From: Deltaproteobacteria bacterium
Lineage (GTDB): Bacteria > Myxococcota_A > Polyangia > Polyangiales > JADJMO01
Reading direction: 5' to 3'
Length of the DNA stretch: 64,000 bases
NCBI GenBank assembly: GCA_025363655.1
Contig: JANYDK010000082.1
Coordinates: 62,001 to 126,000 of the forward strand
Part shown: positions 35,259-45,045 of the stretch, one piece after another
Layout of the letters: each line of letters opens with the position of its first letter
Numbering within the stretch: position 1 is the stretch's first letter
Translations under genes and position numbers: made by a program
The notes under the pieces: generated by a model
Databases searched by the model: none
Told to the model about the DNA's origin: nothing
What the model saw: only the letters and a program-made list of their open reading frames with translations

Positions 35259-38012
35259 ATGACCAAAGACTTCGGCGTGAACGCGGGGCTCGTCAGCGAG
35301 CTCATCGGCATGTACCTCCACGATCGCAGCTCGGTCGACGAGCAGTGGCGGACGTACCTCGACGGTCTCATCGCCGGCGGCGAAATCGCTGCCAAGCAAG
35401 GCGTCCCCGTCCACTCGCCGATCGGCGTCGAGGCCGCCACCAAGCAGGCCGGCGTCACCCAGCTCATCCTCGCCTATCGCTTGCGCGGTCACCTCCTTGC
35501 GCAAATCGATCCGCTCGGTCTGCTCATGCAGGAGGCGCCGCCGGCGCTCATCGACTTCCAGCTCACCACCTTCGGGCTCAGCGAGGCCGACCTCGACACG
35601 CGCTTCCCCACGTTCGACATGCCCGGCCCGAAGACGCCGACGCTGCGGGAAATCGTGGCCCGTTTGAAGGCGACGTACTGCGGCTCGATCGGCGTCGAGT
35701 TCCGCGACATCGAAGAGCCCGCGCAGCGCACTTGGTTGCAAGAGCGGATGGAGTCGACGCAGAACCGCGTCGAGCTGACGCCCGAGATGTCGCGCCGCGT
35801 GCTCGGCAAGCTCACCGACGCCGAGACGCTCGAGACCTTCATCCACAAGAACTTCCTCGGGGCCAAGCGCTTCTCGCTGCAGGGCGCCGAGAGCATGATC
35901 CCGATGCTCGACCTCTTGCTCGAGACGGCCGGCGAGCTCGGCGCCGACGAGGTCGTCATCGGCATGGCCCACCGCGGCCGCCTCAACGTGCTCGTCAACA
36001 TCCTCGACAAGAACCCGGCCGAGCTCTTCGCCGCGTTCGCCGACGAGCAGCCCGAGAAGCACCTCGGCTCGGGTGACGTGAAGTACCACCTCGGCGCTTC
36101 GACCGATCGCACCACCGCGTCGGGCAAGAAGGTGCACCTCACGCTCGCCTTCAACCCGAGCCACCTCGAGTTCGTCAACCCCGTCGTCGAAGGTCGCGTC
36201 CGCAGCAAACAAGATCGCAAGAAGGACGGCCAGCGCACGCGCGTGGTGCCGCTCCTCATCCACGGCGACGCGGCGTTCATCGGGCAGGGCGTCAACACCG
36301 AGGCGCTCAACCTCGCGCGCCTCGATGGCTACTGCACCGGCGGCACCATCCACGTCATCGTCAACAACCAGGTCGGCTTCACCACCGTGCCGCGCGACTC
36401 GCGCTCGACGCGCTACTCGAGCGATCTCGCGCGCATGCTCCGGGTGCCTGTTTTCCACGTGAATGGTGAAGATCTCGAGGCCGTCGCCTGGGTCGCCCAG
36501 CTCGCCGCCGAGTATCGCCAGAAGTTCGGCGCCGACGTCGTCGTCGACGTCTATTGCTACCGTCGCTACGGCCACAACGAGGGCGACGAGCCGCGCTACA
36601 CGCAGCCGGCGATGTACGCCGTCATCGACAAGAAGCCGACCATCCGCGAGATCTTCACGAAGACGCTCACCGACTCGGGCAAGATGCAGCGCTCGGAGAT
36701 CGATGGCGTCGCCGCCGCGTCGCAGCAGCGCCTCGAGACCGCGCTCGCCTACATGCGCAAGAACGTGGTCGACTGGATGGCGCCGGCCGGTCATGGCGTT
36801 TGGGCACCCTTCCGCGGCGGCCGTGACGCCGACTGTCCCGAGGTCGACACCAAGGTCGACTCCGCCAAGCTCATCGAGCTCGTGCGTCGCATCACCGCGG
36901 TACCTGAAGGCTTCAACGCCAACGCCAAGGTCCTCGCTGGCGTCCTCTCCGAGCGTCGCAAGAACGTCGAAGAGGGCAAGCCGTTCGACTGGGGCACCGC
37001 CGAGGCGCTCGCGTTCGCCAGCTTGCTCGCCGAGGGCACGCCGATTCGCCTCTCCGGCCAAGACAGCCGCCGCGGCACGTTCACCCATCGCCACGCGGTC
37101 CTCCACGACATGCTCACGGGCGCGCGTCACACGCCACTCGAGCACATCAGCGAGACGCAAGGGCGCTTCGAAGTGTGGGACAGCCCGCTCAGCGAAGCCG
37201 CCGTGCTCGGCTTCGATTACGGCTACAGCCTCGACTACCCCGACGCGCTCGTCCTTTGGGAAGCCCAGTTCGGCGACTTCGCCAACGGCGCGCAGGTGAT
37301 CATCGATCAGTTCATCACCTCGGCCGAAGACAAGTGGCGTCGTCTCTCCGGGCTCGTGCTGCTTCTCCCGCACGGCTACGAAGGCCAAGGTCCCGAGCAC
37401 AGCAACGCGCGGCTCGGTCGCTTCCTCACGCTCTGCGCCGAGGACAACATCCAGGTCTGCAACCTCACGACCCCGGCGCAGCTCTTCCACTGCCTCCGTC
37501 GTCAGGTCCACCGCAAGGTCCGCAAGCCGCTGATCATCATGACGCCGAAGTCGTTGCTTCGAGCCAAGGTGGCGGTGTCGACGCTCGGTGATCTCGCGGA
37601 AGGCCGTTTTTCTCGGGTGATTGGCGACTCGTCGGTCGACGCGACCGCGGTGAAGAAGGTGCTCCTCTGCGCCGGCAAGGTCTACTACGACCTCAGGGCT
37701 GCTCGCGACAAGAAGGGCCGCAAGGACGTCGCGATCATCCGCATGGAGCAGCTCTATCCGATCAACGACGAGCTACGCGCGGCGCTCGCGCCCTTCTCGA
37801 AGAACGACGCCAAGCTCACCTGGGTGCAGGAAGAGCCGTGGAACATGGGCGCTTGGTTCTTCATCAGCGCGCAGCATCCCCGCGTCTTCAAAGACCTCTT
37901 CCCCGCCATCGATTGCGTCAGCCGCGACGAGAGCGCGAGCCCGGCGACGGGCTCGAAGGCGAGCCACGACCTCGAGCAGACGCGCCTCATCGAGCAAGCG
38001 TTCGCCGACTAG
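35259..38012 (+). CDS. sucA: 2-oxoglutarate dehydrogenase E1 component
   Basis: IGVEFRDIEEPAQRTWLQERME...VIGMAHRGRLNVLVNILDK...GDVKYHLG...FNPSHLEFVNPVVEGRVRSKQDR. Confidence 0.95.
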   Translation: MTKDFGVNAGLVSELIGMYLHDRSSVDEQWRTYLDGLIAGGEIAAKQGVPVHSPIGVEAATKQAGVTQLILAYRLRGHLLAQIDPLGLLMQEAPPALIDFQLTTFGLSEADLDTRFPTFDMPGPKTPTLREIVARLKATYCGSIGVEFRDIEEPAQRTWLQERMESTQNRVELTPEMSRRVLGKLTDAETLETFIHKNFLGAKRFSLQGAESMIPMLDLLLETAGELGADEVVIGMAHRGRLNVLVNILDKNPAELFAAFADEQPEKHLGSGDVKYHLGASTDRTTASGKKVHLTLAFNPSHLEFVNPVVEGRVRSKQDRKKDGQRTRVVPLLIHGDAAFIGQGVNTEALNLARLDGYCTGGTIHVIVNNQVGFTTVPRDSRSTRYSSDLARMLRVPVFHVNGEDLEAVAWVAQLAAEYRQKFGADVVVDVYCYRRYGHNEGDEPRYTQPAMYAVIDKKPTIREIFTKTLTDSGKMQRSEIDGVAAASQQRLETALAYMRKNVVDWMAPAGHGVWAPFRGGRDADCPEVDTKVDSAKLIELVRRITAVPEGFNANAKVLAGVLSERRKNVEEGKPFDWGTAEALAFASLLAEGTPIRLSGQDSRRGTFTHRHAVLHDMLTGARHTPLEHISETQGRFEVWDSPLSEAAVLGFDYGYSLDYPDALVLWEAQFGDFANGAQVIIDQFITSAEDKWRRLSGLVLLLPHGYEGQGPEHSNARLGRFLTLCAEDNIQVCNLTTPAQLFHCLRRQVHRKVRKPLIIMTPKSLLRAKVAVSTLGDLAEGRFSRVIGDSSVDATAVKKVLLCAGKVYYDLRAARDKKGRKDVAIIRMEQLYPINDELRAALAPFSKNDAKLTWVQEEPWNMGAWFFISAQHPRVFKDLFPAIDCVSRDESASPATGSKASHDLEQTRLIEQAFAD

Positions 38013-38034
38013 CGAAATCGCCTAGAAAACAAGC

Positions 38035-40068
38035 TCAGGGGTCACGCGCACAGCGGAAGCCTGTCTGGCTGAGCTGTCCGCCGAAGAAGTCGTCTTCGGT
38101 GCGACCGACGCGAAAGGTGTTGACCAGCTCTTCGCAGACGTTGTTGCCAGGTGCGCCGCGGGTGACGCGCGCGGTGCCGCTCCCGAGGTACGCGCAGTCG
38201 ATGCACGTGGTCGGCGTGATCGTCACGAGGAAGCGATCGAGCGTCCATTCCGCGACGTTGCCGCCGAGATCGTATTGCCCGAAGCGCCCGGTTCCGAGGG
38301 GCGTGAGGCCGACCGGCTGCGTTCCGTAGGCGATGTGCGAACGCAGGCAGATCGCCTCGTCGTAGGTGACCTTGGTCGAGCTCGGCGGTGACGACCACGG
38401 ATAGACGCGCTGCTCCGAGCCGCCGGACGCCGCGTAGTTCCACTCTGCTTCGGTCGGGAGGCGTCCGCCGTCCCACGCGCAGAACGCGAACGCGACGAAC
38501 CAAGTGACGTTGGCCGCGACCATGTTGTCGTACGCGGGGTCGGGGGGCGTCTCCCTGTAGGTCGAGATTTGTCCCTTGAGCGTGGCGGTGTCGACGGGGA
38601 GGCGCGGGTTCCACAGAGGATCCCAGCCGCTGCCGCTGATGAGTGGGTGCGCGCCGGCGCCGCTCGCGGGAGGGCCGGCCTGCGTGCCTTTGCCAGCCGC
38701 CGCGAAGGCGCGGATGCGACCGACGGTGACCTCGAACTTGTCGAGCCGGAACGAGCTCACCGTGGCCGGGAATTTCGGGTCGTCCATGCGATTGAAGGAG
38801 CCGCCAGGGACGATCGCGCTCGCGCAGCAGTCCTCGAACTTGGTGCCGCAGGTCGGGCCAGCACCGGCGCCGCCACCGGCGCAACTGGCGATCGTCGAGC
38901 GCGCGACGCAGACGTTGTCCGCGCAAATTTGCGTGCCCGTGCAGGTGCCGCAGCCGATCGTCTTGCCGCAACCATCACCGATGAAGCCGCAGTTCTTGGA
39001 GACGTCGCCGCACGTGCGTGGCGTGCAGACGCCGCTGCCGCACTTGCCGGGCACGCCGCCGCCGCCACAGATGCCGCTCTCGCAGCTGCCGCAGTAGAGC
39101 GTCTTGCCGCAGCCGTCGCTGACCGTGTCGCATTCGAGGCCGAGCCCGCTGCAGGTGCGCGGCACGCACGCGTCGCTGGCAGTGACGCAGCGTGAATCGA
39201 CGCAGTCGAGCCCGGCCGCGCAGTCGACCTTGGTGAGGCACTCGGGGATGCACTTTCCACCGCGACACACGAGTGAGTGCGGGCACTGCGAGTCGTAGGT
39301 GCATGAAGCGCCGAGCCCATCGGGTGCATCGGCGACGTCGAAGCCGAGGAAGGTGTCGACGCCGCTGTCGGCGCTGCTGTCTGTGCTGCTGTCGGTGCTG
39401 CTGTCGGGGCTCGTGTCGACGAGCGTCGAATCGACCGGCGTGGTGTCGGGCGAGCTCGTGTCGGGGACGGTGGTGTCGGGCGACGCGTCGCTGCCGCTGG
39501 AGGCTCGACAGACAGTCCCTTCGCAGATCTCGCCGAGGCGGCAATCGCGATCGATCGAGCATTCCGGTGCACAGATGCCGCTGATGCATCGCAAGGGCGC
39601 GTTGCACTCGTGCGCGTAGGTGCAGTGTTCGCCGGTGGCGCCGGCGTCGCTCGGGCCGGCGTCGCTGATCGCCTCGGGCTCGGCGCAGGAGCCTCCGTTG
39701 CACACCTGCGAGGCGAGGCAGTCACGATCGCCGACGCACTCGTGCTCGCACTTGCTGCGTCGCGAGCTGCAAACGAGCGGCGCGTCGCAGTCGCTGTTGC
39801 GCGTGCAGACGTTCTCGTCGCCGATGAGACAGATGCCGAGCTTGGGGTAGTTCGACCCGACGCAGCTCTGGCCCGCTGGGCAGTCTTTGCTCGACGAGCA
39901 CTGCGAGTGGCAACGCTGGAAGGCGCACACCAGCGGATCGACGCAGTCGCTGGCGAGAAAACAGCCGTCGCCGACGGCGCGGATCGGCGCCTCGTCATTG
40001 ATCGAGCAGGCGAACGCCACGGAAATCAGAGCGGCGGTCGCGAACGCGACGCGCGTGGGCTTCGACAT
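38035..40068 (-). CDS. Cys-rich lipoprotein with C-terminal SUMF1/FGE-like domain
   Basis: MSKPTRVAFATAALISVAFACSINDEAPI lipobox; repeated CxxDxDC modules; C-term FRLDKFEVTVGRIRAFAAA...GGRLPTEAEWNYAASGG...YDLGGNVAEWTLDRF...TGFRCARDP. Confidence 0.8.
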   Translation of the reverse strand: MSKPTRVAFATAALISVAFACSINDEAPIRAVGDGCFLASDCVDPLVCAFQRCHSQCSSSKDCPAGQSCVGSNYPKLGICLIGDENVCTRNSDCDAPLVCSSRRSKCEHECVGDRDCLASQVCNGGSCAEPEAISDAGPSDAGATGEHCTYAHECNAPLRCISGICAPECSIDRDCRLGEICEGTVCRASSGSDASPDTTVPDTSSPDTTPVDSTLVDTSPDSSTDSSTDSSADSGVDTFLGFDVADAPDGLGASCTYDSQCPHSLVCRGGKCIPECLTKVDCAAGLDCVDSRCVTASDACVPRTCSGLGLECDTVSDGCGKTLYCGSCESGICGGGGVPGKCGSGVCTPRTCGDVSKNCGFIGDGCGKTIGCGTCTGTQICADNVCVARSTIASCAGGGAGAGPTCGTKFEDCCASAIVPGGSFNRMDDPKFPATVSSFRLDKFEVTVGRIRAFAAAGKGTQAGPPASGAGAHPLISGSGWDPLWNPRLPVDTATLKGQISTYRETPPDPAYDNMVAANVTWFVAFAFCAWDGGRLPTEAEWNYAASGGSEQRVYPWSSPPSSTKVTYDEAICLRSHIAYGTQPVGLTPLGTGRFGQYDLGGNVAEWTLDRFLVTITPTTCIDCAYLGSGTARVTRGAPGNNVCEELVNTFRVGRTEDDFFGGQLSQTGFRCARDP

Positions 40069-40203
40069 CGATCCTCCCCGCGCCGATTCGTCGGGCGATG
40101 GCGCACGGGCAGCATAAAGGAGCGAACGTCGGTGAGAGCGGACAAATGATCGCGCCGCACCGGATCCGATGACGGGAACGACGAGTGGGCGCAAACTCCC
40201 TAC

Positions 40204-41385
40204 ATGCGGTCCGCTCGAAAGGCGCTCGCTCGCGTGAGCGGTCTCGCGAGTCTGGCGGGTCTCGTGAGCCTCGTCGGGCTCGCGTGTGGGTCGCGTACCG
40301 GGCTCTATGTCGAAGCCGCGGACGAGAACGAGCCCGACGCGTCGCTCCCCGATGCGACCGATGTGCACGACTCGACGGACGGTCTCGATGTGCTCGACGC
40401 GCGGGATACGCGTAATACGCCAGACACGCTCGATACCGCGCCCGTGGGTTGCCACCCTGGCGTCATCGCCCTCGTGCGGGCGACGCCGACCGTGATGTGG
40501 GTGATCGATCGCTCGGGCTCGATGAACGATGCGATGACGACGACGACCGGGCGTTCGACCCGCTGGCAAGTTCTCTCGCGTGCGCTCTCGGCGACGCTCC
40601 CAGCGGTCGACGCGACGATGCAGACGGGCGCGCTCTTTTTTCCGGCCGTGGGTGCGGGCACCTTCAGTTGCGGTCTGCCTCCCTCGGTCGATTTGGTGCC
40701 AGCGCTCGGCAACGCGGCGCCGCTCATCGCGCACTTCACCTCGACGCGGCCTGCCGGTGCCACACCGACCGCGACGGCGCTCGACGAGGCGGGCAAAGAG
40801 CTGCTCACGGTGCGCGCCGCGAGCACCGCGCGAACGATGGTGCTCGCCACCGACGGCGCGCCGGGCTGCAACTCGGCGCTCGATCCGCGGTCTTGTCGTT
40901 GCGTCTCGCCGACCACCGGATGTCGCGGGCGCCCCGAGCTCTGCCTCGACGACACCCGCACCGTCGACACCATCGCGACGTACGCGAAAATCGGGGTCCC
41001 CACGTTCGTCATCGGCATCCACGCCGAGACCGAGACGACGTTCGACGACGTGCTCGACGCGATGGCCGTCGCCGGCGATCGCGCGAAGACGACGGGCCTG
41101 CACAAATATTATGCCGCCACCTCCGAGGCCGAGCTCGACACCGCGCTGGTCGCCATTCGCGATCAGGTCGGCGCTTGCACGTACCTCACGACCAGCGTCC
41201 CCGACGCAGCGGGTTCTCTCGTCGTCACCATCGGCGGCACCGTCGTACCGCGCGACGACACGGGAAAAGACGGCTGGTCGTGGGCCGACGAGGCCAACGG
41301 ACAAATCGTCTTGTTCGGTGGCTCGTGCGAGGCGGCGAAGGTCGCGACGGCGGTGAACGCGATCGTCCAGTGCGCGGAAGATTAG
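40204..41385 (+). CDS. vWA-domain lipoprotein
   Basis: LVGLACGSRTGLY lipobox; MIDAS DRSGSM; FVIGIHAETETTFDDVLDAMAVAG. Confidence 0.8.
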   Translation: MRSARKALARVSGLASLAGLVSLVGLACGSRTGLYVEAADENEPDASLPDATDVHDSTDGLDVLDARDTRNTPDTLDTAPVGCHPGVIALVRATPTVMWVIDRSGSMNDAMTTTTGRSTRWQVLSRALSATLPAVDATMQTGALFFPAVGAGTFSCGLPPSVDLVPALGNAAPLIAHFTSTRPAGATPTATALDEAGKELLTVRAASTARTMVLATDGAPGCNSALDPRSCRCVSPTTGCRGRPELCLDDTRTVDTIATYAKIGVPTFVIGIHAETETTFDDVLDAMAVAGDRAKTTGLHKYYAATSEAELDTALVAIRDQVGACTYLTTSVPDAAGSLVVTIGGTVVPRDDTGKDGWSWADEANGQIVLFGGSCEAAKVATAVNAIVQCAED

Positions 41386-41435
41386 CCTCCACAGGCCGTT
41401 CGACAGAAGTCGCACACGCCCACGCACGGCCGGTC

Positions 41436-41744
41436 TTACTCGGTCATTCCTGCGTTGCTCTGCCCGGGCTCGACGACGTTCTCCTCGCGTTGGCCATCAC
41501 GCTCGCAGCGCAGGGCCTCGTCGTCGTCGACGAAGCATCCGTAGGTGCTCGTTCCTCCGCAGGCGCGGACTTCGTAGCCGCCGCCCTTGGTGCGGGAAAC
41601 GTCACTGGGGGTCACGGCGCACCCGAGGTCGTGGGTGGCTTGCTCGGCGACGGTGACGGCTCCGTTCGACGGCGGCGCACCGAGCGCGCGCACGACGAGG
41701 GCGACGCCGAGCGTCGCGACGATTCCGAGGGAGGTCTTCCGCAC
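41436..41744 (-). CDS. Small exported hypothetical protein
   Basis: MRKTSLGIVATLGVALVVRALGAPPSNGA signal-like N-terminus. Confidence 0.45.
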   Translation of the reverse strand: MRKTSLGIVATLGVALVVRALGAPPSNGAVTVAEQATHDLGCAVTPSDVSRTKGGGYEVRACGGTSTYGCFVDDDEALRCERDGQREENVVEPGQSNAGMTE

Positions 41745-41798
41745 GTGGATGCAACAGAGCGATGCCGCGAAGGATTCCTCGGCGTGCGATCACACACG

Positions 41799-41840
41799 TT
41801 CATGCAAGGCACCTTCATGCAAGGCACCTTCATGCAAGGT
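41799..41840. repeat. 15-bp tandem repeat, about 3 copies
   Basis: TTCATGCAAGGCACC x2 followed by TTCATGCAAGGT. Confidence 0.85.
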
Positions 41841-41857
41841 GCGGCACCCAGGGATGA

Positions 41858-44524
41858 TCACCGCCTCGGCATCGGCGGCGATGCGGTGCGCGGATCGTCG
41901 GGCCACGAATGACGCGGATAGCGCCGCATGAGCTCGCTTCGTACTTGGGGGTACGTGCGCGTCCAGAACCCTCCCAGATCGCTGGTCACTTGGACGTCGC
42001 GGCCGTTCGGCGCGAGCAGATGCATCACCAGCGCCACGCGACCGCTGCAGATGCGGGGCGTTTCGACGCTGCCGAAGAAGTCCTGCAGCCGACTGGCCAC
42101 CGACGGCGGTTGCCCCGGGACGTATTCGATGCGCGGGTGACGACCGTTGCGCAGGCGAAGCTCGGACGGTGCGAGCTCGTCGAGCTTGGCCAGCGCGCCG
42201 TGGCCGATGGCGCCGCGCAGCTCGTCGAGGAGGGTGTGATCGCGCAGCTCGGCGAACGAGCGCTTGCCTACGCATCGTGTGACGAGCATCGCGCGCAATG
42301 CTTCATCGTCGAGCAGCGCGAGGCCCGCGGACTTCGCCAAGTCGGGGGCGGCTTGGGTGAGGAAGGCGAGGCGCGCACGAAGCGAATCGAAGCTATTTTG
42401 CTGCTCTTCCGTGAGAAAAGCGGCGACCCCGACGGCGAGCGCGCGTTCGGCGAGGAGGGCCGCGGCAGGCTCGTCGGCGGCGCTTCCTGCAGGCCGCTCG
42501 TCGAGCACCAGCTTGTCGTAGAGCATCCGCGCGGAGGCCTCGACGCGTTCGGCGCCAGCGTTCCAGGTCACGTCGACGGTCTCGACGATGGCGTCGGGGA
42601 AGAGATCGATCAGCCACTCGGGCTCGATCGCGCTGGCGATGGAGACGCGGGCACGGCGTGCTTGACCGGGCACCGCGCGATCGCTGGCTTCGACGGCGAC
42701 GAGCCACGGAGCCGTCTTCACCGCGCTCGAAGGCTCGAGGATGGCGCTTCCCCCGCCGGCGAGCACCAGATCTTGTCCGACGCCGACGCGCCCCTCGCCG
42801 TCTGCGCCGCGCTGCGTGCGACGCCTCGCGACGCGATCGGGAAAGGCAGCCAGGACCGCCATGCGCAACGCGTCGTCGGGGTGGACGCTCGGCGTGCGAT
42901 CACGCGCGACTTGCCGGGCGAGCTTCTCGCGGACGCGATCGATGGCCATCGCCGAGCCGACGTCGAGGCCGGCACGACGGGCGCGATCGGCGTCGATCGA
43001 GCGTCTTTTCTCGCCTGCGCTCGCTTCGTCGAGGGCGTCGAGGCGGACCAGGAGATCGCTGACCGCATCATCATCGCGACCCCCGCGACCTCCGCGCCCG
43101 CCATGACCGCCATGACCGCCGTGACCGCCATGGCCGCCAGGGCCGAAGTCGCCGCGTGCATAGACGTCGCGTCCTTCGGCGAGCATCGCCGCGAGCGTGC
43201 AGCCCTCGTCGGCGACGCCACGCGCTTCCGCTTCGACGAGCAGACGCGCGGCCCGCGGTGGGAGCCCGAAGCCCGCCATGCGGGTGCCGATCTTCGTCAG
43301 CTGTCCCTCGTGCGTCGCGCCGAGCCGGCGGAGGAGCTCGTCACCGGCGTCGAGCGCGGCACGGGAAGGCGCGTCGAGCCACGGGAAGGCCGCGAGGTCG
43401 GTGATCCCGAAGGCGCGCAGCGAGAGGATCGTCTCCGCGAGATCGACGCGAGAAATCTCGGGCAAATCGTGCTCGGGACGGGAGTCGTGATCACCCTTCG
43501 TGTAGAGCCGCACGGCGCGGCCCTCTCGCGTACGACCTGCACGTCCGGCCCTCTGCGCGGCCGAGGCGCGCGAGATTTTGCCGACGTCGAGGGTCGGTCG
43601 ACCCGTCCACGGATCGTGCCCAGCGATGCGCGCGAGCCCGCTGTCGACGACCGCCACGACGCCATCGATGGTGATCGACGTCTCGGCGACGTTGGTCGAG
43701 AGGATGACCTTGCGACGGCTGGCCTTCTCGATGGCGCGATCTTGTTGTGCTGGCGGCAGCTCGCCGTGCAGCGGAAGCACCAGCAAATCAGCCTCTTCCG
43801 CGAGTTTCTTGCACGACTCCTCGGCCTTGCGAATCTCGGCGGCGCCGGGGAGGAACACGAGCACGTCGCCGTCGAGACCTCCTTGCACGAGCGCACGCAC
43901 CGCGGAGGCGACCTGCGAGGCGAGGGGGCGATCGTCGACGCGCGCGAGGTGCTCGAGCGTCACCGGAAAGCGACGCCCTTCGCTGGTCACCACCGGCACG
44001 AGCGCGTCGTCGCCGCGGCCGAGATAGCGGGCGATCGGCGCGGCATCGAGCGTCGCCGACATCACCACCAGCTTCAGATCGGGCCGCGCATCGCGGAGCA
44101 GCGCCAACGCCAAATCGCCTTGCAAATGGCGCTCGTGGAACTCGTCGAGGACCACCACCGAGACGCCACGGAGCGTGCGATCGCCGAGCAGCCGACGCGT
44201 CAGCACACCCTCGGTGACGAAGGAGAGGCGCGTGTTCTTGCCGACGACGCGCTCGAAGCGCACCTCGTACCCGACCCGATCGCCCACGCGCTCGCCGAGC
44301 TCTTCCGCCACGCGACGCGCCGACAGACGCGCCGCCAGCCTTCGCGGTTCGAGGACCACGATGTCACCGTCGAAGACGTCGAGGAGCGCCGGAGGTACGC
44401 GGGTCGTCTTGCCGGCGCCGGGCGGCGCCTCGAGCACCAGAGCGCGCCGCTCACGCAGCACCTCGAGGATGCGGGGGATCACCGGATCGATGGGAAGCGG
44501 AGTCAGTTGCGGCGGGAGCGACAC
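41858..44524 (-). CDS. hrpB: ATP-dependent helicase HrpB
   Basis: LVLEAPPGAGKTTRVPPALLD...VLEPRRLAARLSARRVAEELGE...VLDEFHERHLQGDLALALLRD; GTG start. Confidence 0.92.
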   Translation of the reverse strand: MSLPPQLTPLPIDPVIPRILEVLRERRALVLEAPPGAGKTTRVPPALLDVFDGDIVVLEPRRLAARLSARRVAEELGERVGDRVGYEVRFERVVGKNTRLSFVTEGVLTRRLLGDRTLRGVSVVVLDEFHERHLQGDLALALLRDARPDLKLVVMSATLDAAPIARYLGRGDDALVPVVTSEGRRFPVTLEHLARVDDRPLASQVASAVRALVQGGLDGDVLVFLPGAAEIRKAEESCKKLAEEADLLVLPLHGELPPAQQDRAIEKASRRKVILSTNVAETSITIDGVVAVVDSGLARIAGHDPWTGRPTLDVGKISRASAAQRAGRAGRTREGRAVRLYTKGDHDSRPEHDLPEISRVDLAETILSLRAFGITDLAAFPWLDAPSRAALDAGDELLRRLGATHEGQLTKIGTRMAGFGLPPRAARLLVEAEARGVADEGCTLAAMLAEGRDVYARGDFGPGGHGGHGGHGGHGGRGGRGGRDDDAVSDLLVRLDALDEASAGEKRRSIDADRARRAGLDVGSAMAIDRVREKLARQVARDRTPSVHPDDALRMAVLAAFPDRVARRRTQRGADGEGRVGVGQDLVLAGGGSAILEPSSAVKTAPWLVAVEASDRAVPGQARRARVSIASAIEPEWLIDLFPDAIVETVDVTWNAGAERVEASARMLYDKLVLDERPAGSAADEPAAALLAERALAVGVAAFLTEEQQNSFDSLRARLAFLTQAAPDLAKSAGLALLDDEALRAMLVTRCVGKRSFAELRDHTLLDELRGAIGHGALAKLDELAPSELRLRNGRHPRIEYVPGQPPSVASRLQDFFGSVETPRICSGRVALVMHLLAPNGRDVQVTSDLGGFWTRTYPQVRSELMRRYPRHSWPDDPRTASPPMPRR

Positions 44525-44544
44525 GGCCGCGGTACCATCGCGTC

Positions 44545-45045
44545 ATGTCGCACGAGCAGCAAGAGCCACGCGAGGCACTTCAAGATCGCTATGCGCCGAA
44601 AAATAGGTGTTTCGGCTGCGGTCCGGCCAACGAGCTGGGGCTGCGCATCAAGAGTCGCGTCGAGGGCACGCCGGGCGGCGCCGACGAGGTCCTCGTCGCC
44701 GAGTTCCATCCGGCCGCGCATCACGTGGCCTTCGAGGGAGTGGTCAACGGCGGCATCCTCGGCGCGCTCCTCGACTGTCACAGCAACTGGGCGGCTGCAC
44801 ATCGATTGATGGTGGTGGCGAAGGCCGAGGCGCCGCCGTGCACGGTGACGAGCGAGTTCGCGGTCAAGCTGAAGCGGCCGACGCCGATGGACACCGACTT
44901 GATGCTGCGCGCATGGATCACCGAGGTCTCGGGCGATCGTTGCGTGGTCGAGGCGACCATCGAAGCCAAAGGAAAAATCACCGCCACCTGCACCGGCGTC
45001 TTCGTCGCCGTGAAGGAAGGGCACCCCGCGTATCACCGATGGTGA
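44545..45045 (+). CDS. PaaI-like hotdog-fold thioesterase
   Basis: KNRCFGCGPANELGLRIKSRVEG...HHVAFEGVVNGGILGALLDCHSNWAA. Confidence 0.82.
   Translation: MSHEQQEPREALQDRYAPKNRCFGCGPANELGLRIKSRVEGTPGGADEVLVAEFHPAAHHVAFEGVVNGGILGALLDCHSNWAAAHRLMVVAKAEAPPCTVTSEFAVKLKRPTPMDTDLMLRAWITEVSGDRCVVEATIEAKGKITATCTGVFVAVKEGHPAYHRW

Noticed and set aside
35091-37511. 806-aa minus ORF antisense to sucA
   Set aside because: Shadow ORF of a strongly conserved gene.
41799-41840. 15-bp repeats considered as CRISPR
   Set aside because: Directly adjacent copies with no spacers and no cas genes.
41909-44809. 966-aa + strand ORF antisense to hrpB
   Set aside because: No recognisable domain and mirrors a clear helicase on the other strand.
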